Source: Antennarius striatus
Lineage: Eukaryota > Chordata > Actinopteri > Lophiiformes > Antennariidae
NCBI RefSeq assembly: GCF_040054535.1
Contig: NC_090780.1
Location: 10,196,501 to 10,260,500 of the forward strand
Reading direction: 5' to 3'
Length of the DNA stretch: 64,000 nt
A program made the translations under genes and the position numbers. Positions 1 to 12,823 of the stretch are shown here, piece after piece. A model generated the notes under the pieces. The model searched no databases and had not been told where the DNA came from. It saw only the letters and a program-made list of their open reading frames with translations. Numbering within the stretch: the first letter of the stretch is position 1; each line of letters starts with the position of its first letter.

Positions 1-38
1 ATTATAAACAGTGTGGGTGGTGCACTGTGGCTTTTTCG

Positions 39-229
39 GGGCGGCAGTGGCTCAGTTGGTAGAGCGACTCGTCCAACGATGTCCATTTGACGGTTCGGTT
101 ACCGCTCCCACCCGGTCAATCGGAATGTGAGCTGACAGAGAGAGGTGTCAGATTATGCTAACGGTGTGATCTGCAGTGAGCTAACAATTTACCTACAGGG
201 ATTAATAAAGTATAATCTATTCTATTCTA
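39..229 (+). repeat. tRNA-derived SINE copy
   Basis: The head resembles a tRNA gene. An A-box-like stretch (TGGCTCAGTTGGTAGAGC) lies near 49-66 and a degenerate B box (GGTTCGGTTACC) about 30 bases later, followed by an unrelated body and an A/T-rich tail with repeated TATTC. This is the layout of a tRNA-derived SINE. It sits in the intron before the first visible BRPF3 exon. The B box departs from GGTTCGANTCC and the sequence after it shows no acceptor-stem partner, so a working tRNA gene is unlikely. Confidence 0.6.
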
Positions 230-318
230 GAGTCGCATCTGCTTCAACCTCACAATTTACTGCACTTAACTTAAAAGTGACTTGCTTCTCTTGTTTTTCT
301 GATTTCTTTTAATTTAAG

Positions 319-1231
319 TGTCTCCCCACCTAAAAGAAGTCGTGGTAAACCTGCACTGGTTAAAGTTCCCAGCAGTGACAATGGAGACATCTCTGGTGGG
401 TACGGTCACAAAGCAAACAAAATCCAGTGAAATACTTGTACTTTTGTTCATTGAGTTTGGTGAACAGTGTAACGTTATGCACCATTTTGGAAGCGATACA
501 GTTTAATTGTCATTTTGAGATTGAAAAGCATCATGAACATAAATTAATTAGATGTGCTGGAATATTTTATTCACAGGAAAGTCGACACTTCTCTCTGTGG
601 ATTGTGAGACCAAGCTCGCACCGCTGGACCTGGTTTGGGCCAAATGCAGAGGATATCCATCGTACCCAGCAATGGTGAGGATTTGTTTAATCGGTGATGA
701 TCACAGATTAAACATGGTGATGTGATGGATCAAAATCAGAGAAGCTGATCATAGACAAGACTGATAACTTTGCCAACTCTCAACATTTATGGTTGCAGAT
801 TGTGGACCCGGACATGCCCCAGGAAGGGCTTCTTCATAACGGCATCCCCATTCCAGTGCCTCCTGTGGAGGTGCTCAAACTGGGCGAGGTGAGGGAAACT
901 GAAGAAGGCGAAAAGCTCTTCTTAGTTCTCTTCTTTGACACCAAAAGAACTTGGTAAGATTCAGACAGGCAGACTACACCTGGTGCTGATTGTGGAAACA
1001 AATAGTAGTCGTCATAGTTACGTTGAAATCGTCTCCTTTGGTTTTAGGCAATGGCTGCCACGGAACAAACTGCTGCCTCTAGGGAAGGATGACACTGTGG
1101 ACAAACTGCGCTTAATGGAAGGCAAGAAACCCAGTGTTCGCAAGTCTGTCCACACTGCGTACGACCGGGCAATGTTACACCTAAACCACGTGAGAGGAAA
1201 TCTAAACTTCACTCCCTCCAACTTCATATGA
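319..1231 (+). CDS. brpf3: BRPF3-like bromodomain/PHD finger protein, C-terminal part with PWWP domain
   Basis: Four final coding exons are visible: 319-395, 577-674, 799-953 and 1048-1231 (stop TGA). All have GT-AG borders and matching phases, and the gene continues beyond the left edge. The translation holds a PWWP domain ([17 protein letters not shown], then [16 protein letters not shown]), which in this family binds methylated histone H3 on chromatin. BRPF proteins are scaffolds of MOZ/MORF/HBO1 histone acetyltransferase complexes in the nucleus. The wording around [17 protein letters not shown] and the end LNFTPSNFI resemble BRPF3 more than BRPF1, whose C-terminus is longer and acidic. 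The paralogue assignment rests on remembered family sequence. The first visible exon encodes a basic linker (KRSRGKPAL) also expected before the PWWP domain. PHD fingers and the bromodomain lie outside the window. Confidence 0.87.
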
Positions 1232-1503
1232 ATTTTAGATTTTATCATCTTAAACAGACTGGTTCATCAGTGCTCCTAAAACAGTGACGGTAAGACGGTC
1301 ACTGTTTGATGGCTTTCCACGTAAAACAGTCGCCGCAATTTTTTAAATGGAGTGAAAGACATTTTCATAGAAGTATTTGTTCGTTTATTTGTGTCATTTT
1401 TGGAAACATTTTACACAACTGCTGTGGCTCCATGTTCCTGTAAGGTTTCTACTAGAGGCCAAAGTGAGTCCAGTGTCATGTGAGAAAGTGTAAATTATTT
1501 AGG

Positions 1504-2571
1504 AAGGGGTGTCCAAACTTTGTAAGAAGGGCCAGATTTGATAATATCAACATGTCCAATATTAATGGCAATATTTAAAACAATCAGAAATAAGAATGAA
1601 AATATTTTGTTATTTAATATTTTAATTTATATTTAACAAACAGTGAGGTTACACAAGTTATCTGAATCTCCAGCAGAACCTGTAAAGAACCGTGTGATAA
1701 CAGACGTGTTGCTCTGATAACACAACAAAACCCAACACTAATGCGAAGAGTAACACTGAGCTCTGGATCTCAATACGTGCCTAAAATGTCACGTAGGGTC
1801 ACTCTGTCTTGATTGCAAACAGTTCAAGTTAAAAGCAGAGAACATCTGCTCACACAAATATATGGAGACAAACAAGCTTAACATTCTCTTCACAAATGCA
1901 CCCCCATCTGGAAACTTGTCCTTAACCAGCTGCCGTTTAAGATACTTGGAGATCTGCAGGTGTTGAGTCCACATCAGGAGGGTCCAAACGTCTCTCACTG
2001 AGGACGACATGCAGAAAAATATACGAATGGCTGGTTCACTGTTAGAGGTCGAATGTAGGTATATTATACCTAATAATTGAGTATTCTTAAACAAAAAAAA
2101 AAACAGCCAACGTCACAACTTTCCATTAATGTAATTTCATTTATTGTGTTGCAAACAGGATTAACAGGACATTCTGAAAATAGCAGCCTCTGATTGGTTC
2201 TTAGACAATCACTCACTTTCTAACTTGTGTTTCGTTGACTCTGTAATGTCGGTCATCTCTTACGACCTTTTTCTTTCGTCCATTTGGAAGGGGTCATTCT
2301 GTGCAGGGTTTGTATGTTCTTCCCATGTCGGGATGGGTTCTCTCCAGGTTCTCCAGCTTCCTTCCACCACCAAAAACATGCAACTTGGAAAGTTGTTCAT
2401 GAATGAATGAATTTGGAGGGAGAGGCTGTTGTAATGGGTCTTTAGTGAACACGGGTGGCTCCACTAGTGGTGAAACCAAGAATTACAACTCGGTCAAGTG
2501 AGTTTCATGAGGGGTCCACATGACATTATATTTTTATCATTTGCCCACAGGCTGTAGTTTGGACACCCCTG
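1504..2571. mobile_element. Non-autonomous hAT-like element with nested repeat
   Basis: The left end reads AAGGGGTGTCCAAACT and the right end AGTTTGGACACCCCTG. These are inverted copies of each other and match the common vertebrate hAT (Charlie-type) end CAGGGGTGTCCAAAC. Flanks TATTTAGG and ATTTAAGG could be a decayed 8-bp target duplication. No transposase frame is visible inside. The inner part includes a separate dispersed motif at 2296-2390. It lies just downstream of the BRPF3-like gene and may overlap its 3' UTR. Confidence 0.6.
2296..2390. repeat. Dispersed teleost repeat fragment
   Basis: A stretch containing TTTGTATGTTCTTCCCATG and TTCTCCAGCTTCCTTCCACC, ending in ACATGCA, matches a motif I know to be scattered very widely in fish genomes. 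I cannot assign its class from this piece. It is nested within the hAT-like element. Confidence 0.45.
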
Positions 2572-5500
2572 ATTTAAGGGATTCTTTTCATTCTAAAAAT
2601 TTAGATTGTATTAACCATTTGAAATATCGGGGTGTTTAATAAAGTATGAAAGTCCCACTTAAAGGTTGACTCTTATCTGGACTCGAGTGAAGCTCTCTGT
2701 CCTTGATAATTTGAATTTTTGTTTATAAAAATATTCCATCACTTATAATTTTTATATAGTGTTGGTAATTTTACAACAACTTTGTAAAATAATTCCAAAA
2801 CTTCACATCGCCCTTTTTGGATCTGGCCTTTTAGCCAGAGTATTGTTCAAACATATAAACATTAATTGCAACCTACAACAGAACTGTTGAATAACTTGCA
2901 CTACGTATGATTTTTATTCAACAATTCTAAGTATTGCTTAGTGGATTGAACAACAGGGGTATCAAAGAGCAACAAAGTCAATAGAAATACTGATAAGTCA
3001 CTGGTTTGCCAATGCAGACATTCCTGAACTGTTGGTTCAGCCATGATGTGTTGTTGGTGGGGCGATGGAGGACCTTACTTATTTTTCCATATTGTGAAAC
3101 TGTATTATGAAAGTAGAATGTTGGAGCTACTGTACTTGGTTAAAAAGACATGAAGCCACTATAGAGGTGAAGGGAGTTATTTTTAGTTCTGATAAAGTCT
3201 ACTGCAATTACTCACTGAAAAATTGTACGTAAATCGGGCTGAAATTACTTGACAAGCACAATCGGTTTGTTTAAAATATATTAACAAAAAAAAAAATCCA
3301 ACAAGTTAGGATTGGTGACGTCAGGAGCCACGCATGTGGCGTGTGTGTGCGTGTGTGTGTGCGTGCGTGTACAGAATATACATATGAATCAAACATTGAT
3401 GTAGTTAAGGTGCATGTGTATAGTTTTGTAAATATGTAAATGTATATTTATATTGGCTTACATGAAGTAATTTAAGGAATGCAGGAAATCAAATTTAGAT
3501 TTTAATTTATAATTTGTGGCAGTTGAGTGTTATTTAAAAGTAAAATATTGAAAAGATTTATGTACGATGCTCAGTAGCTCTTTGTAATAGTGATGGTATA
3601 ATCCAACATGTCAGAACATATTCTATAGAAGTGGTGCGGAACAAGACCCGAGGTGTCCAGACAGCAGCAACAGCACCTGTCTAAACGCTGGGTGGGTGTT
3701 TTTGTTCCTTCTTGGGTGGAACAAGAGATGTTCGATCTTGCCATTTGAATTGCTCTGCAAGATCCTAATCTGCCTGAGACAATATTTTCACACACAAGAA
3801 TAAATGCTGTTTGAAACAAATTCACGTGTATGTCGTCTATTAACGTCCTTTCCCCTGAGGTGTCGCTGGAAGACAGAGTCCAGGCGTAACAACAGACGAC
3901 AACGTGTAACAGGCCTGAGTGGCTTCCCTCCGCTGCCTCCCTTTATTAGGTAAAAGAAATGTAATCTGCTAAATGAAGGTCACAAACCTTGAAAAGGTAT
4001 AACGCTTCAACATCTTCTCACCAGGACCTTGGACATTGAAATATGTTTTTTGTGTGCTGTCCTGCTGTCTTTAAGAGGTTTGGACACACACTTTCATCCA
4101 CTTTTAAACAGAAATCAGAAATGGTCAACTTCCTGATCCATTTTACATCCCTAAATATACTGTAGTTGTGAAGTGCAGTGCAAATGTGATAATTATCCAA
4201 CCAATACAGCTTTCATTCATGCAACATTCTCGTTTATCACTGCTAGCACTGACTGCTCAGTTTTGATTTCTCTGCCTAAACTGCTGTAGACTTCACTTAA
4301 AACAAAGTCACGCTGAGTGAATCAGACGTCCACAACAAATGACACTGATAAGACATTTCATGTTGAAATTACTTGATGTTATGGGTCCCTTGATTAGATT
4401 GTATACAAATCTATTATCATTGCACAGCACAAGCACAGTTCAAAGATCCGTCATGTTCTCGTACATTTCCTGGAAATAACAGTGTAACACTAATACAAGT
4501 TGAATTTCTCCAAAGAATAACTCAGAATTCAAGTAAATAATTACTGAAAATGGTATTCTTCATATTTGTAAAAATTGACCATTTTGTAGACAATTATCGT
4601 ACGTTCAGCTCACGTAAGGTTATTAGAGCAATTCATTAGAACTCTTTCACAGAAATTACATAACTTATAGACCCACAAAATCAAGTTTCAGTATGTGTAA
4701 TATCTTTATAGATTTTTCATTACATCTATGCTTCACTGGTACAAGTATGGATTTCTGCACCTGGTATTTATTCTAATACTACTGACATACTTTAAACACT
4801 TGAATTGACATAAAGTTCCTCAAAGGACAAAAGGATGAGGCTACTGTTTGTAGGTAATCTTTACAAAACTTATCAAAAAAGAATTCACCTTATGACTACT
4901 AGAAGTCTGCAGGAAAACACTGCATCTGCTCAGTGGTATAATAGCTTAACAAATGGAAAACTCATAAGTGATGAGGTGTAACAAGATGGGATTTCCTGTT
5001 GTGCACAAACTGTAACCTGACCATTAAATTTGATAAAACATTGGAACATGAAACCAAATCGTTTTTAAATTCTGCCTCATGCTTGTTTAACCAAATTCCT
5101 TGATGGTCATTTGTTTGCTCATAGTCTTATTTGACACCTGGTGACCCCATCCTTGTTCTAGTCATTTGGTTTCATTCCAGTTTCTGTTGAACCCACAACA
5201 TAATTTATTTTCCTACATTTCCACTTCATAATATTGGGATGTTTTTGTGCTGTAAAAAGTATCAATACGTAAGAACTAGTTTGTGAATTTTACTCCTCAT
5301 TTCTTTGGTTCATGAGGCGATGACTAGAGAATGTTAATGATCTGTTGTCTATGGGATACATTCACCGTCTGGAAATAAATGTCTCTTATTGCAGTAATAA
5401 AACAATGTAAAACCACTTAAATATCAATGAAATTATATTCCACCACAGTCCAATTTAAAACATACTAATGCTGTTTTGCCCTGACTCTTTCAGATTGAAA

Positions 5501-5613
5501 GCAGAGTAAGTCAGTTCCAACAAGTGTCAAAAGAGGGTTTGAAAATATCTCGGAATGAGTGTCTAAATCATCGATGAATGAGGCGGAGCAGCGGTAGTGT
5601 CGCTGGGAGGGTC
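2572..5613. other. Intergenic spacer between BRPF3-like gene and mon1b, no gene seen
   Basis: About 3 kb of A/T-rich sequence lies between two convergent genes. It includes a short GTGTGTGCGTG tract near 3340-3370 and several short A runs. All open frames here are short and show no recognisable domain or splice-supported continuation. It probably contains the 3' UTRs of both neighbours. Confidence 0.6.
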
Positions 5614-6163
5614 CTATAGAAGAGACATGAAGCCGTTATCTGTAGAGTCATGTTGGTCAGATTTGCCACCTCTAGAGCTCTTGCTGGGGTTCGGAGTGGT
5701 AGAATACTTAGGGGGGTATCTGATAAAGAGACGGTCCTCCTCCTTCTTAATCCACCTCAGCAGCTTAGTGATCGCAGTGATGGCACAGGCCTTTGTCACC
5801 AGAGGGCTGAAGCATGTGTACAGCTCAAATTTACTTGTGACCTATAGAAGAAAGGAAAATGGACGTTTCATAAGAGGGCGAAAGAAACATCAAATATAAG
5901 AGAAATGCTGGACAGTCAGCATTAAGTCTGAATACCAAAATAGACAGCATTCAGAGATTATTCATGGAAGCTGTGACTGAAAACGTCTACATACCCATGC
6001 TAGCAGTGTCTCCTTCTCAGCGACGTGGTAGATGAGTTTGAGGGGTCGTGAGGTGCTGTGGATACGACTGTGCATATAACGATAAAGGTCGAGCAGTCTC
6101 ATTTTCTCCTCTTCACTGCTGTAAGGTGCCTCCATCTCTGGGCTGCAAGCAAAAATGTAAAGG

Positions 6164-6196
<33 letters not shown>

Positions 6197-8319
6197 ACCG
6201 ACAACGTTCTGACACAAAAGACGGTAGAACACAGAAATATAAGAGCAATGCAGCTGAATTCATCCATTGTCAGCTGCAGAGGTGAAGTGAACTGATGTGA
6301 AATTCTGATTTCTAAATGAGCGCTTCCATTGGCACCACATGCTTCCAGTTCAGCTCATTAAGAGATAAATGGAGTGAATTTGCAGGATTAGTGGAAGACT
6401 GTTTGAATTTATTAACATTTCTCCGAGCCTGCTTTCCAACCAAACCTTTTAAAAGAGTCTGCATGTTGAAGTGAAGAACTATTTTAATTATATTATAATT
6501 ATATTATATTATATTACTTTTTCCACCTTGTAAAGATAAGGCACGAGTGTCAGCTCGTGTGTCCCTGTTGTATTTGGATGAACAACAAATGCATAAAAAT
6601 ACACAAACCTGGTGAACTGAGTGAGCTGGCGGTAGTTGTCTGGCACATCGAAAGGCTTATACATAAAGTGTCTGAGGTCTGAAACGCCCACCTGGCTCAC
6701 GCTGTACGACTGCACTTTTGCTATGAGGCTCAGGGAGTTCTGAGCCGCCATCGCCTCCTCGATCTTCCTCTTGCACTCAGCTACAGCATAGAAAGCTTCC
6801 TTGTCTGTTGAGAGCAGCAACAGACAAACTGTGCATTCTGGCGGGTCCAGGTAAGATATGTACGCATAAAAGTAACAGTCAGGATTAAAGAGTGGGAGGC
6901 AGATGGGAGTCCAGATCTCCCCAGCTTGAAATGCAGAAGATGCTCCAATGAGGTTGAGTAGAAGATGGACATCAGCAGGTTCCAACCTGGTGTCCTCAAT
7001 GACTGTCTTTTCTTGGACAATGGTGAGAAGCTGGTTCTTGGCAATAAGGATGGAGAAAACAAGATTGGGAGTGATCGCTTTCTGCAAGATCTGGCTGAGA
7101 GAGTCCCTGAGAGAGGAAGCTAAAGGCAAGCAATGCACTGCTTCTAGCAGGAAGCTGGGGTCTGAGTCCACCAGGTTGAGCAGGCCATCCAGAATCTTCT
7201 CTGAGCCTGCCAGGAGTCTCCTCAGGTCATAGTTTTTCTTGTGTTCAAAGATACGGGATATGCTGGCTTGTGTGAGCATGCTGATGATCTGATAGTAGAC
7301 GTAAAGGAGTTCTCCACGCAGCTGCCTCTCCGACTGATGACTGCTGGAGACGCACACAAGCACTAGGGGCCCTTTCTGCAAGAACACCACAGTATGTTCC
7401 TCTGATGGAAAGAAGAACAGACATGTGTCAAAAATAATATGATCTAAATGTTGATCTAAATATAACACAAAAGAGATGTAACGAAATGAAAATGACATTT
7501 ACCATAATTTCACAAAATATATTTGGAAAAAAAAGCTCTCACCTGAGTAGACTGAACGGATGATGTTATCTCCACTTTGAACAAAAGACACCAGGGCCAT
7601 CATAACTCCCATCGTAGACGAAAGAGCCTCTTCACTGCCGTATCGGGAATAGATGGGTTTTCCCGCCTCACTTAATACAAAAACATGTTTCCTGTGTTGC
7701 CGCCAGCTGTCCGCCGTCACATCTTCATCACGATGAGTTATGAATGCAGGAGTTTCCTGGGTGCCTGCTTCCAACAAAGGAGATGACCTCCCCTTTAAAC
7801 CTATACCTTGTTCCTCAAGCTTAGCCTTGGCCAGCATCGCAACCACAAACTCTGTAGTTTCACCCTTGTCATTATCAGAGCTAGCATCCACAGGTCCTCT
7901 GTCGTCTGCAAGATGTGTGGACACACAGTTCTGACACTCAGACTCTTCTGTCTCATTGGTCTCCAGCCTGATTTCCTGGTTAGAATTAGATTTTGCCTCC
8001 AGATGATGCTCTTTTCCAATAGCAGCTGAAGGGAGTAACTCTTCAGGCTCCTCTTTGTCGACAGTGTCACCACCATTTCTCCTCTCAGGATAAGGAAACA
8101 TGTGATTCCCCAGGAGGGAGAGAGAGGTCGCCAGGGTGTCAGCTATAATTTAAAGAAAAATGAACTTATAAAATGAATGATAAAAGTAGAACATGCGTGA
8201 TCCATTGAGAATAGATATCATGAAAGAGTAAATAACTTACCAGGTGGGTTGCTCTCAGAGGGGGGATCACAAGTATTCATTCCCCCAGCCTCTCCTTCTT
8301 GGTAATTGTCTCTCTCCAT
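5614..8319 (-). CDS. mon1b: Vacuolar fusion protein MON1 homolog B
   Basis: Five coding exons on the minus strand: 8319-8241, 8142-7543, 7401-6609, 6142-5995 and 5841-5614. They sum to 1848 bases (615 codons plus stop) with consistent phases. MON1 pairs with CCZ1 as the exchange factor that activates Rab7 on endosomes, so it acts in early-to-late endosome conversion and autophagosome fusion. Diagnostic stretches are [20 protein letters not shown] (start of the longin domains), [13 protein letters not shown]-like [14 protein letters not shown], and the C-terminal [27 protein letters not shown] and IRYPPKYST. The last group favours MON1B over MON1A. The N-terminal 150 residues are acidic, Ser/Gln-rich and poorly conserved. 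I chose the ATG at 8319 because the exon before the large one continues the frame through a good donor (8240-8236). The ATG at 8101 is internal to that frame. An untranslated exon ending at 8886 with donor GTAAGT is likely. Confidence 0.93.
6163..6195. repeat. (CA)n microsatellite in mon1b intron
   Basis: An uninterrupted CA tract lies between the last-but-one and preceding coding exons of mon1b. It is a simple repeat and creates short spurious frames on both strands. Confidence 0.9.
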
Positions 8320-8335
8320 GATACCATCCCAGTCA

Positions 8336-9648
8336 CTGATGACAAAATGGACAAGAAGCATACTACATTAAAACAGCTTGTAACTCGGATAATTCATTGC
8401 TTGAAGCTCAGAATGACCTTTTGCTTTTCAATCTCCAATGAATGGTGGTGTTTATATTGGACCGGCGGTCAGGTCACATGATAACAGAATAATTGGGGAT
8501 TGGAGAATTCCAAGTACAAGACAGTAGAGGTCTGGACTCTGGATTTAAAGATTGATTCCAGTAATCTATACAACGTTAGCTACAGATAGCAAACTGCCAT
8601 TCGACCGGAGGAGATAATAGCTAATGTTCAATTGATGATAGGAGAAGTTACTGATAGAGCAGATGCTAGCTTCTCTTAACTCACTCACCGGCTAGAAAGC
8701 TTACTTTTCCATTTTGATAAAGGTTTGATTGTGCATTCCGATGGCACTCTGTGAACACTGACCGTGGTTACATGGCTAACACTGCCTGTTAGCAACACAG
8801 ATCGATTTCATGGCCTCGGCTTTAGCATAGAAACAATCGTGGTCAACTACAGCTGAGACAAATACAGACAAGTGGTAGTACTTACAGTTTCGATCGGTCG
8901 AAACGTCGAGTTGAACACCCTAATGTCCTACATTCGTGTTCATCGGCTACTGGTCGCAAACAAGCTATCAAGAATGAGAATTAGAAAACAAATTCGCCTC
9001 TAACCGCAGACATCCGGAATCTCTGATGACAACTTCAACTGACCAATCAGAGCGCTTGCTGGTGAATGCTAGCCCCGCCCTCTAAGCAGGTTACGGTCGT
9101 ACGTTCGTAACGTAGTGAAGGCTTTTTCTTTAATCCGACTAAACTGACGTATATTGAGCTGTTTTAGTTACAGTATACAGTATATATTGAAAGATATTTT
9201 CGACCCCACAGAATTCGTTAAAAAATAATCAGAATGTTATCTTGTATTAGTTATCCATACGTATATTTTTTTTCATCGGTGCCCGATTTCACATCCACTA
9301 TTTCCAAATTGCGGTACCTGACTGCTCTGTTCCATAGCTAATTCTCTTGACCGATAAATAAAAATATAATTTTTACTTGTCAAACGTGACAGTTTGACGC
9401 AATACACTAATCTAACAACAAATGAGATGCGTTTGTTCATATAGACAAAAATATTGCAGCACAATTTATTTTAATCGTTTTTATCGTCATTTCCGCTTCG
9501 TTTTCACCAGAAACGTAAACAACTACAATGAAACTTGGGATGCCGGTCAGGATGACGCGCTTTATCTAGCCAAACCATTGTTATTTTAAATTACTATTCG
9601 GGTATCGTGTGAACCATTCATTGCAAATAAGCTTTTTAATAGACTATT
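8336..9648. promoter_or_regulatory. Shared upstream region of mon1b and a small membrane-protein gene
   Basis: mon1b starts leftward at 8319 and the next gene starts rightward at 9649, so their promoters lie back-to-back here. Around 8886 the minus strand carries a good donor (AAACT|GTAAGT), which suggests a mon1b 5' UTR exon just right of it. The stretch 9010-9110 is richer in G/C, with several CpG and an ATTGGT-type CCAAT inverse near 9040. Assignment of these signals is inference. Confidence 0.45.
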
Positions 9649-10351
9649 ATGGAGGAACCGTGGGATTTTGAATTTTTGTCCCGTATTTCTGACAGCTGTT
9701 TGTCGTTCCTGTCAGAATTTGTTCAGGACTGGCTTACGAACGACATGAGAGTGTCGATATTCAAAATTTTAGTCAGTTGGTTAATTTTTAGTCTTATCGC
9801 GATTCACTTCGCATGGAAAATTTACGGGAATACAGTGAACGATATGTATTACCGACAGGGTGAGTTGTTCGGCCTTCACAGTATGAAATGCTATTATCGT
9901 CATGCTAGCTAGGCCTGCAGGCTTCACTCTGTTGGTGTTGTGTTCAGGGACTGGACAGAACGGAGGAACTCCTGACACAGCGCCTCACCTCAGCGAATGG
10001 TAAGTGTTCGGACGTCCACGAAACCCCTGGCCTTGATCTCCTGGCTGGTACCAGAACCTCCCCATGAGAGAAGAAGCTGGACTGGAGTGTCGCTATTTGT
10101 CAAAGTGAATGGACACATCATGTTATTCTCTCAACATTAGCAGTCAAAGCTAGACATACCACTTCAGACAGCCAAGGAAAAGACGAGTACAGTATGTTTT
10201 GTCGTATGCATATTGTTTTATATACAGTATAAAACGTCATTTTTGTGTTAAATTGGCCAGTTTGGGATGAATAAAGTTAATAGTTAATAGCTTATGTTAT
10301 CCTTACAGGGAAAATAGAGCCAGACAGACACCGAAGACTCATCAAGACTGA
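9649..10351 (+). CDS. Unrecognised small single-pass membrane protein
   Basis: Three exons join in frame: 9649-9859, 9948-9999 and 10309-10351, all GT-AG, giving 101 codons plus TGA. The N-terminus (MEEPWDFEFLSRISDSCLSF) is acidic. It is followed near residues 40-60 by one hydrophobic segment (ILVSWLIFSLIAIHFAW) and then a polar tail rich in Gly, Thr and Pro. There is no signal-peptide-like start, so an integral, single-span protein is likely; orientation is unknown. I do not recognise the family and assign no function. It starts head-to-head with mon1b and faces glyctk. Exon 2 is 52 bases, so skipping it shifts the reading frame in exon 3. That gives another tail of 42 residues ending at 10439. 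AATAAA at 10760-10765 would serve the transcript. Confidence 0.62.
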
Positions 10352-12823
10352 CAGGACAGTGTTTTTGGACTTGATCCAGGACCAGGATTTGTTTACATCT
10401 CCGAGAGACATTGAATGCGCCTTCCAGTTTCGCCTCTGATAAAGACGTCTGACCTTCTGACCAAACGTGGTGTTCTCCATCCATACCAACAAGGGACACA
10501 ATGACATCCAAGAAATAAAAACGTACTGTTGTGCATTTATTTTGCTCTTTTAGTTGCATAACTTTGATCGATAAAAACGTAATCGCTATTGCTTTGTGAT
10601 TTTTTTAAATATTATTTATATTTCAAAAGGCTTCTGTACAAATAAGCAAAGTTGAAGTGTTTGTATATACATTTATGAGCCTGTATGAACACTGATTTGT
10701 AGATAGTAGACATAAAATGTTCCATTATTGCCTTAATTGTGTCAACAGAAAATTAAGTCAATAAAACACATTTGCCTGGTTATGGTTTTTGAAAACTATT
10801 TGTCAAGTGAAAGGTAAAAAGTTTTAAAAATTTAAAAATCTGCTATTCCATGCAGAAATAGTGTGCAGTTTTTCCATGAAACTTGACTCGTACCTGGTGA
10901 AAACAAATGTCTTCAAATCAATATAAATTTAGAATTCTTGTAGAATGAACCCAAACAAATGCACGTTGTGTATAAACCCCTAACATCACTAACAATCTGA
11001 AAATCATCAGTTTGTCATAACAGGTGATTTTACCGCAGATATCTAATGAAAAAATGATTAAGTTCTTAGAATACATTGAAACATTCAATTTTATTAGACA
11101 TTCAATTCAGCATTAATAAATTGGTATCAAAATACATTTTAATGGCAGGGTAGAAATGATTTGCCCTGCTACTGTGGTACCTTTTACATGTATTGTACCA
11201 TGAAAACATGCACAAGAGTGTCCTACCACAAATGGACCAGTAACATGAAACACGGTGGCCCTCCTGTGCCAATGTGAAGATGTTTCTACACAGCATGTCT
11301 GAGTGGCTTTGGAGTATGAGAGGTCTTGTGAATACTATTAGAATTTTGCATGACAACACAAGCCAGAAATTATGTTGCTGTCCTGACACCATTGAAATGT
11401 TAAGATATCCAAAGCAGAAAGCAACACGTCTATGGTATTTTATTAGAAGCACTTTTTAGGGTGACACTTAACATTTATACCTTTGTGATCAACACAAATC
11501 AGCATTAGGGCGAGAGAGGTTAGGCTTGTTGGCAGGAATCCTCTGACTAATGCTGGCAGCTCTGTTAGAAGTTTAACACAGTATCTTCTTGAAATTATAC
11601 TTGAAATTATTCTAAGGATTAATAGAGTACATATGCAACAAAGTATGTATCAGGTATTGCTGGTGGGATTTGAAGCAGTTATTAGCTGCAACTATAAACT
11701 ATTGCCATTTTAAAAAAACAACAAAGATGAAATACACAGGATCACTAAAATATAATAAACAATTCATTGTAAGTTGTCTTAACTAATTATTGAATGCACA
11801 TCATTGTAAAACATTAAAGGGCCCATGTCCAATGTTAGCATGTGTTCATGACGTTTGGTGAAAAATACTGAACAGGACACCCTCTACACTCCCAGAAGGA
11901 CCTTTAGTTTAGGGGACGGGACCCTTACGAGCCAATGGCATCTACCCGTCAAACCTTTTTTTTTCTTTTCGGATGTTGTTGCTGATGTCTTAACACTGAT
12001 GAAAGTGAAGTCTGTTGTACTAACATGTCTGGAAAGAAGAAAATAAACTGAATAAACTAGTTCCACTTCTGGATACAGAAATTTAAAAAACAAAACAAAA
12101 CCAACATGTAATTAAATGTTCCAAAATAGCAACAGGCCACACTTATAATAATCCGTTGCTATGCTTAGAAATTTTTATGGAAAAAATATTCAACACTGTC
12201 TGAGACATGCTCCTGAAATGAAAACAACCATTGGAATGAACTTCAATATTGGACATAAAAAATGTACAAATTTAAATCCTTTGGCAGTAGAAGGCATCTG
12301 TTCACAACTTGGACATGTTGAGAAAGTTGAATTTAAACCACCCTTATGTGACAACAAAGCGTAAAAAGGTTAAAAATACTTTTTAAATATTTTGTGTGTT
12401 GTACGAGTCTTAGAACTAGTTACAGTACAAGACAAAGTATTTCTTGAAATGTTAAATGTGGTCAGCTGTCGTAGCCAAGTGAACTCAGCAGAAAAACTAT
12501 CGGCATGTTTTTGGGAAGATGAATCTCTAATTGAGGTACACAATGAGACGAGAAGTACAGCTGGAAGCTAATATAAACTCAGTCTGCAAGACCTGAAACT
12601 AAATGGACGATGTTGTCATTATTTATTAGCATAACACTGTCTGCAAATGTTAATATCTGAATGTCTGGTGTGATTTCATGTAAATTCAAAAATGTTTTAC
12701 AGCTAAAGGCCAAAAAGGATACATCTACAGTACACTTTAAAGAATGGAACTGTAGTGACACGCCAGTTCAACAGAAGATACTGAATCACGTGACTTAAAT
12801 CTTTAATTTTGTGTCCTCTGGAA
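10352..12823. other. Spacer between convergent small membrane-protein gene and glyctk
   Basis: This is A/T-rich sequence with an AATAAA at 10760-10765 for the plus-strand gene and an AATAAA on the minus strand at 12622-12627, about 200 bases past the glyctk stop. Open frames here (for example near 11.1-11.45 kb) lack codon bias, domains or splice support. I see no further gene. Confidence 0.55.
12622..12627 (-). terminator. Likely glyctk polyadenylation signal
   Basis: The minus strand reads AATAAA here, roughly 200 bases beyond the stop codon at 12824. No closer copy in the right orientation was noticed. Confidence 0.45.

Noticed and set aside
39-120. Possible functional tRNA gene
   Set aside because: A and B boxes are tRNA-like, but the B box is degenerate and no pairing acceptor stem or normal 3' end is seen. 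The continuing body and A/T tail fit a SINE.
7948-8101. mon1b start at the ATG ending at 8101
   Set aside because: The frame stays open upstream to an acceptor at 8143-8147 and joins an ATG-bearing exon at 8319-8241 with a good donor, so 8101 is internal.
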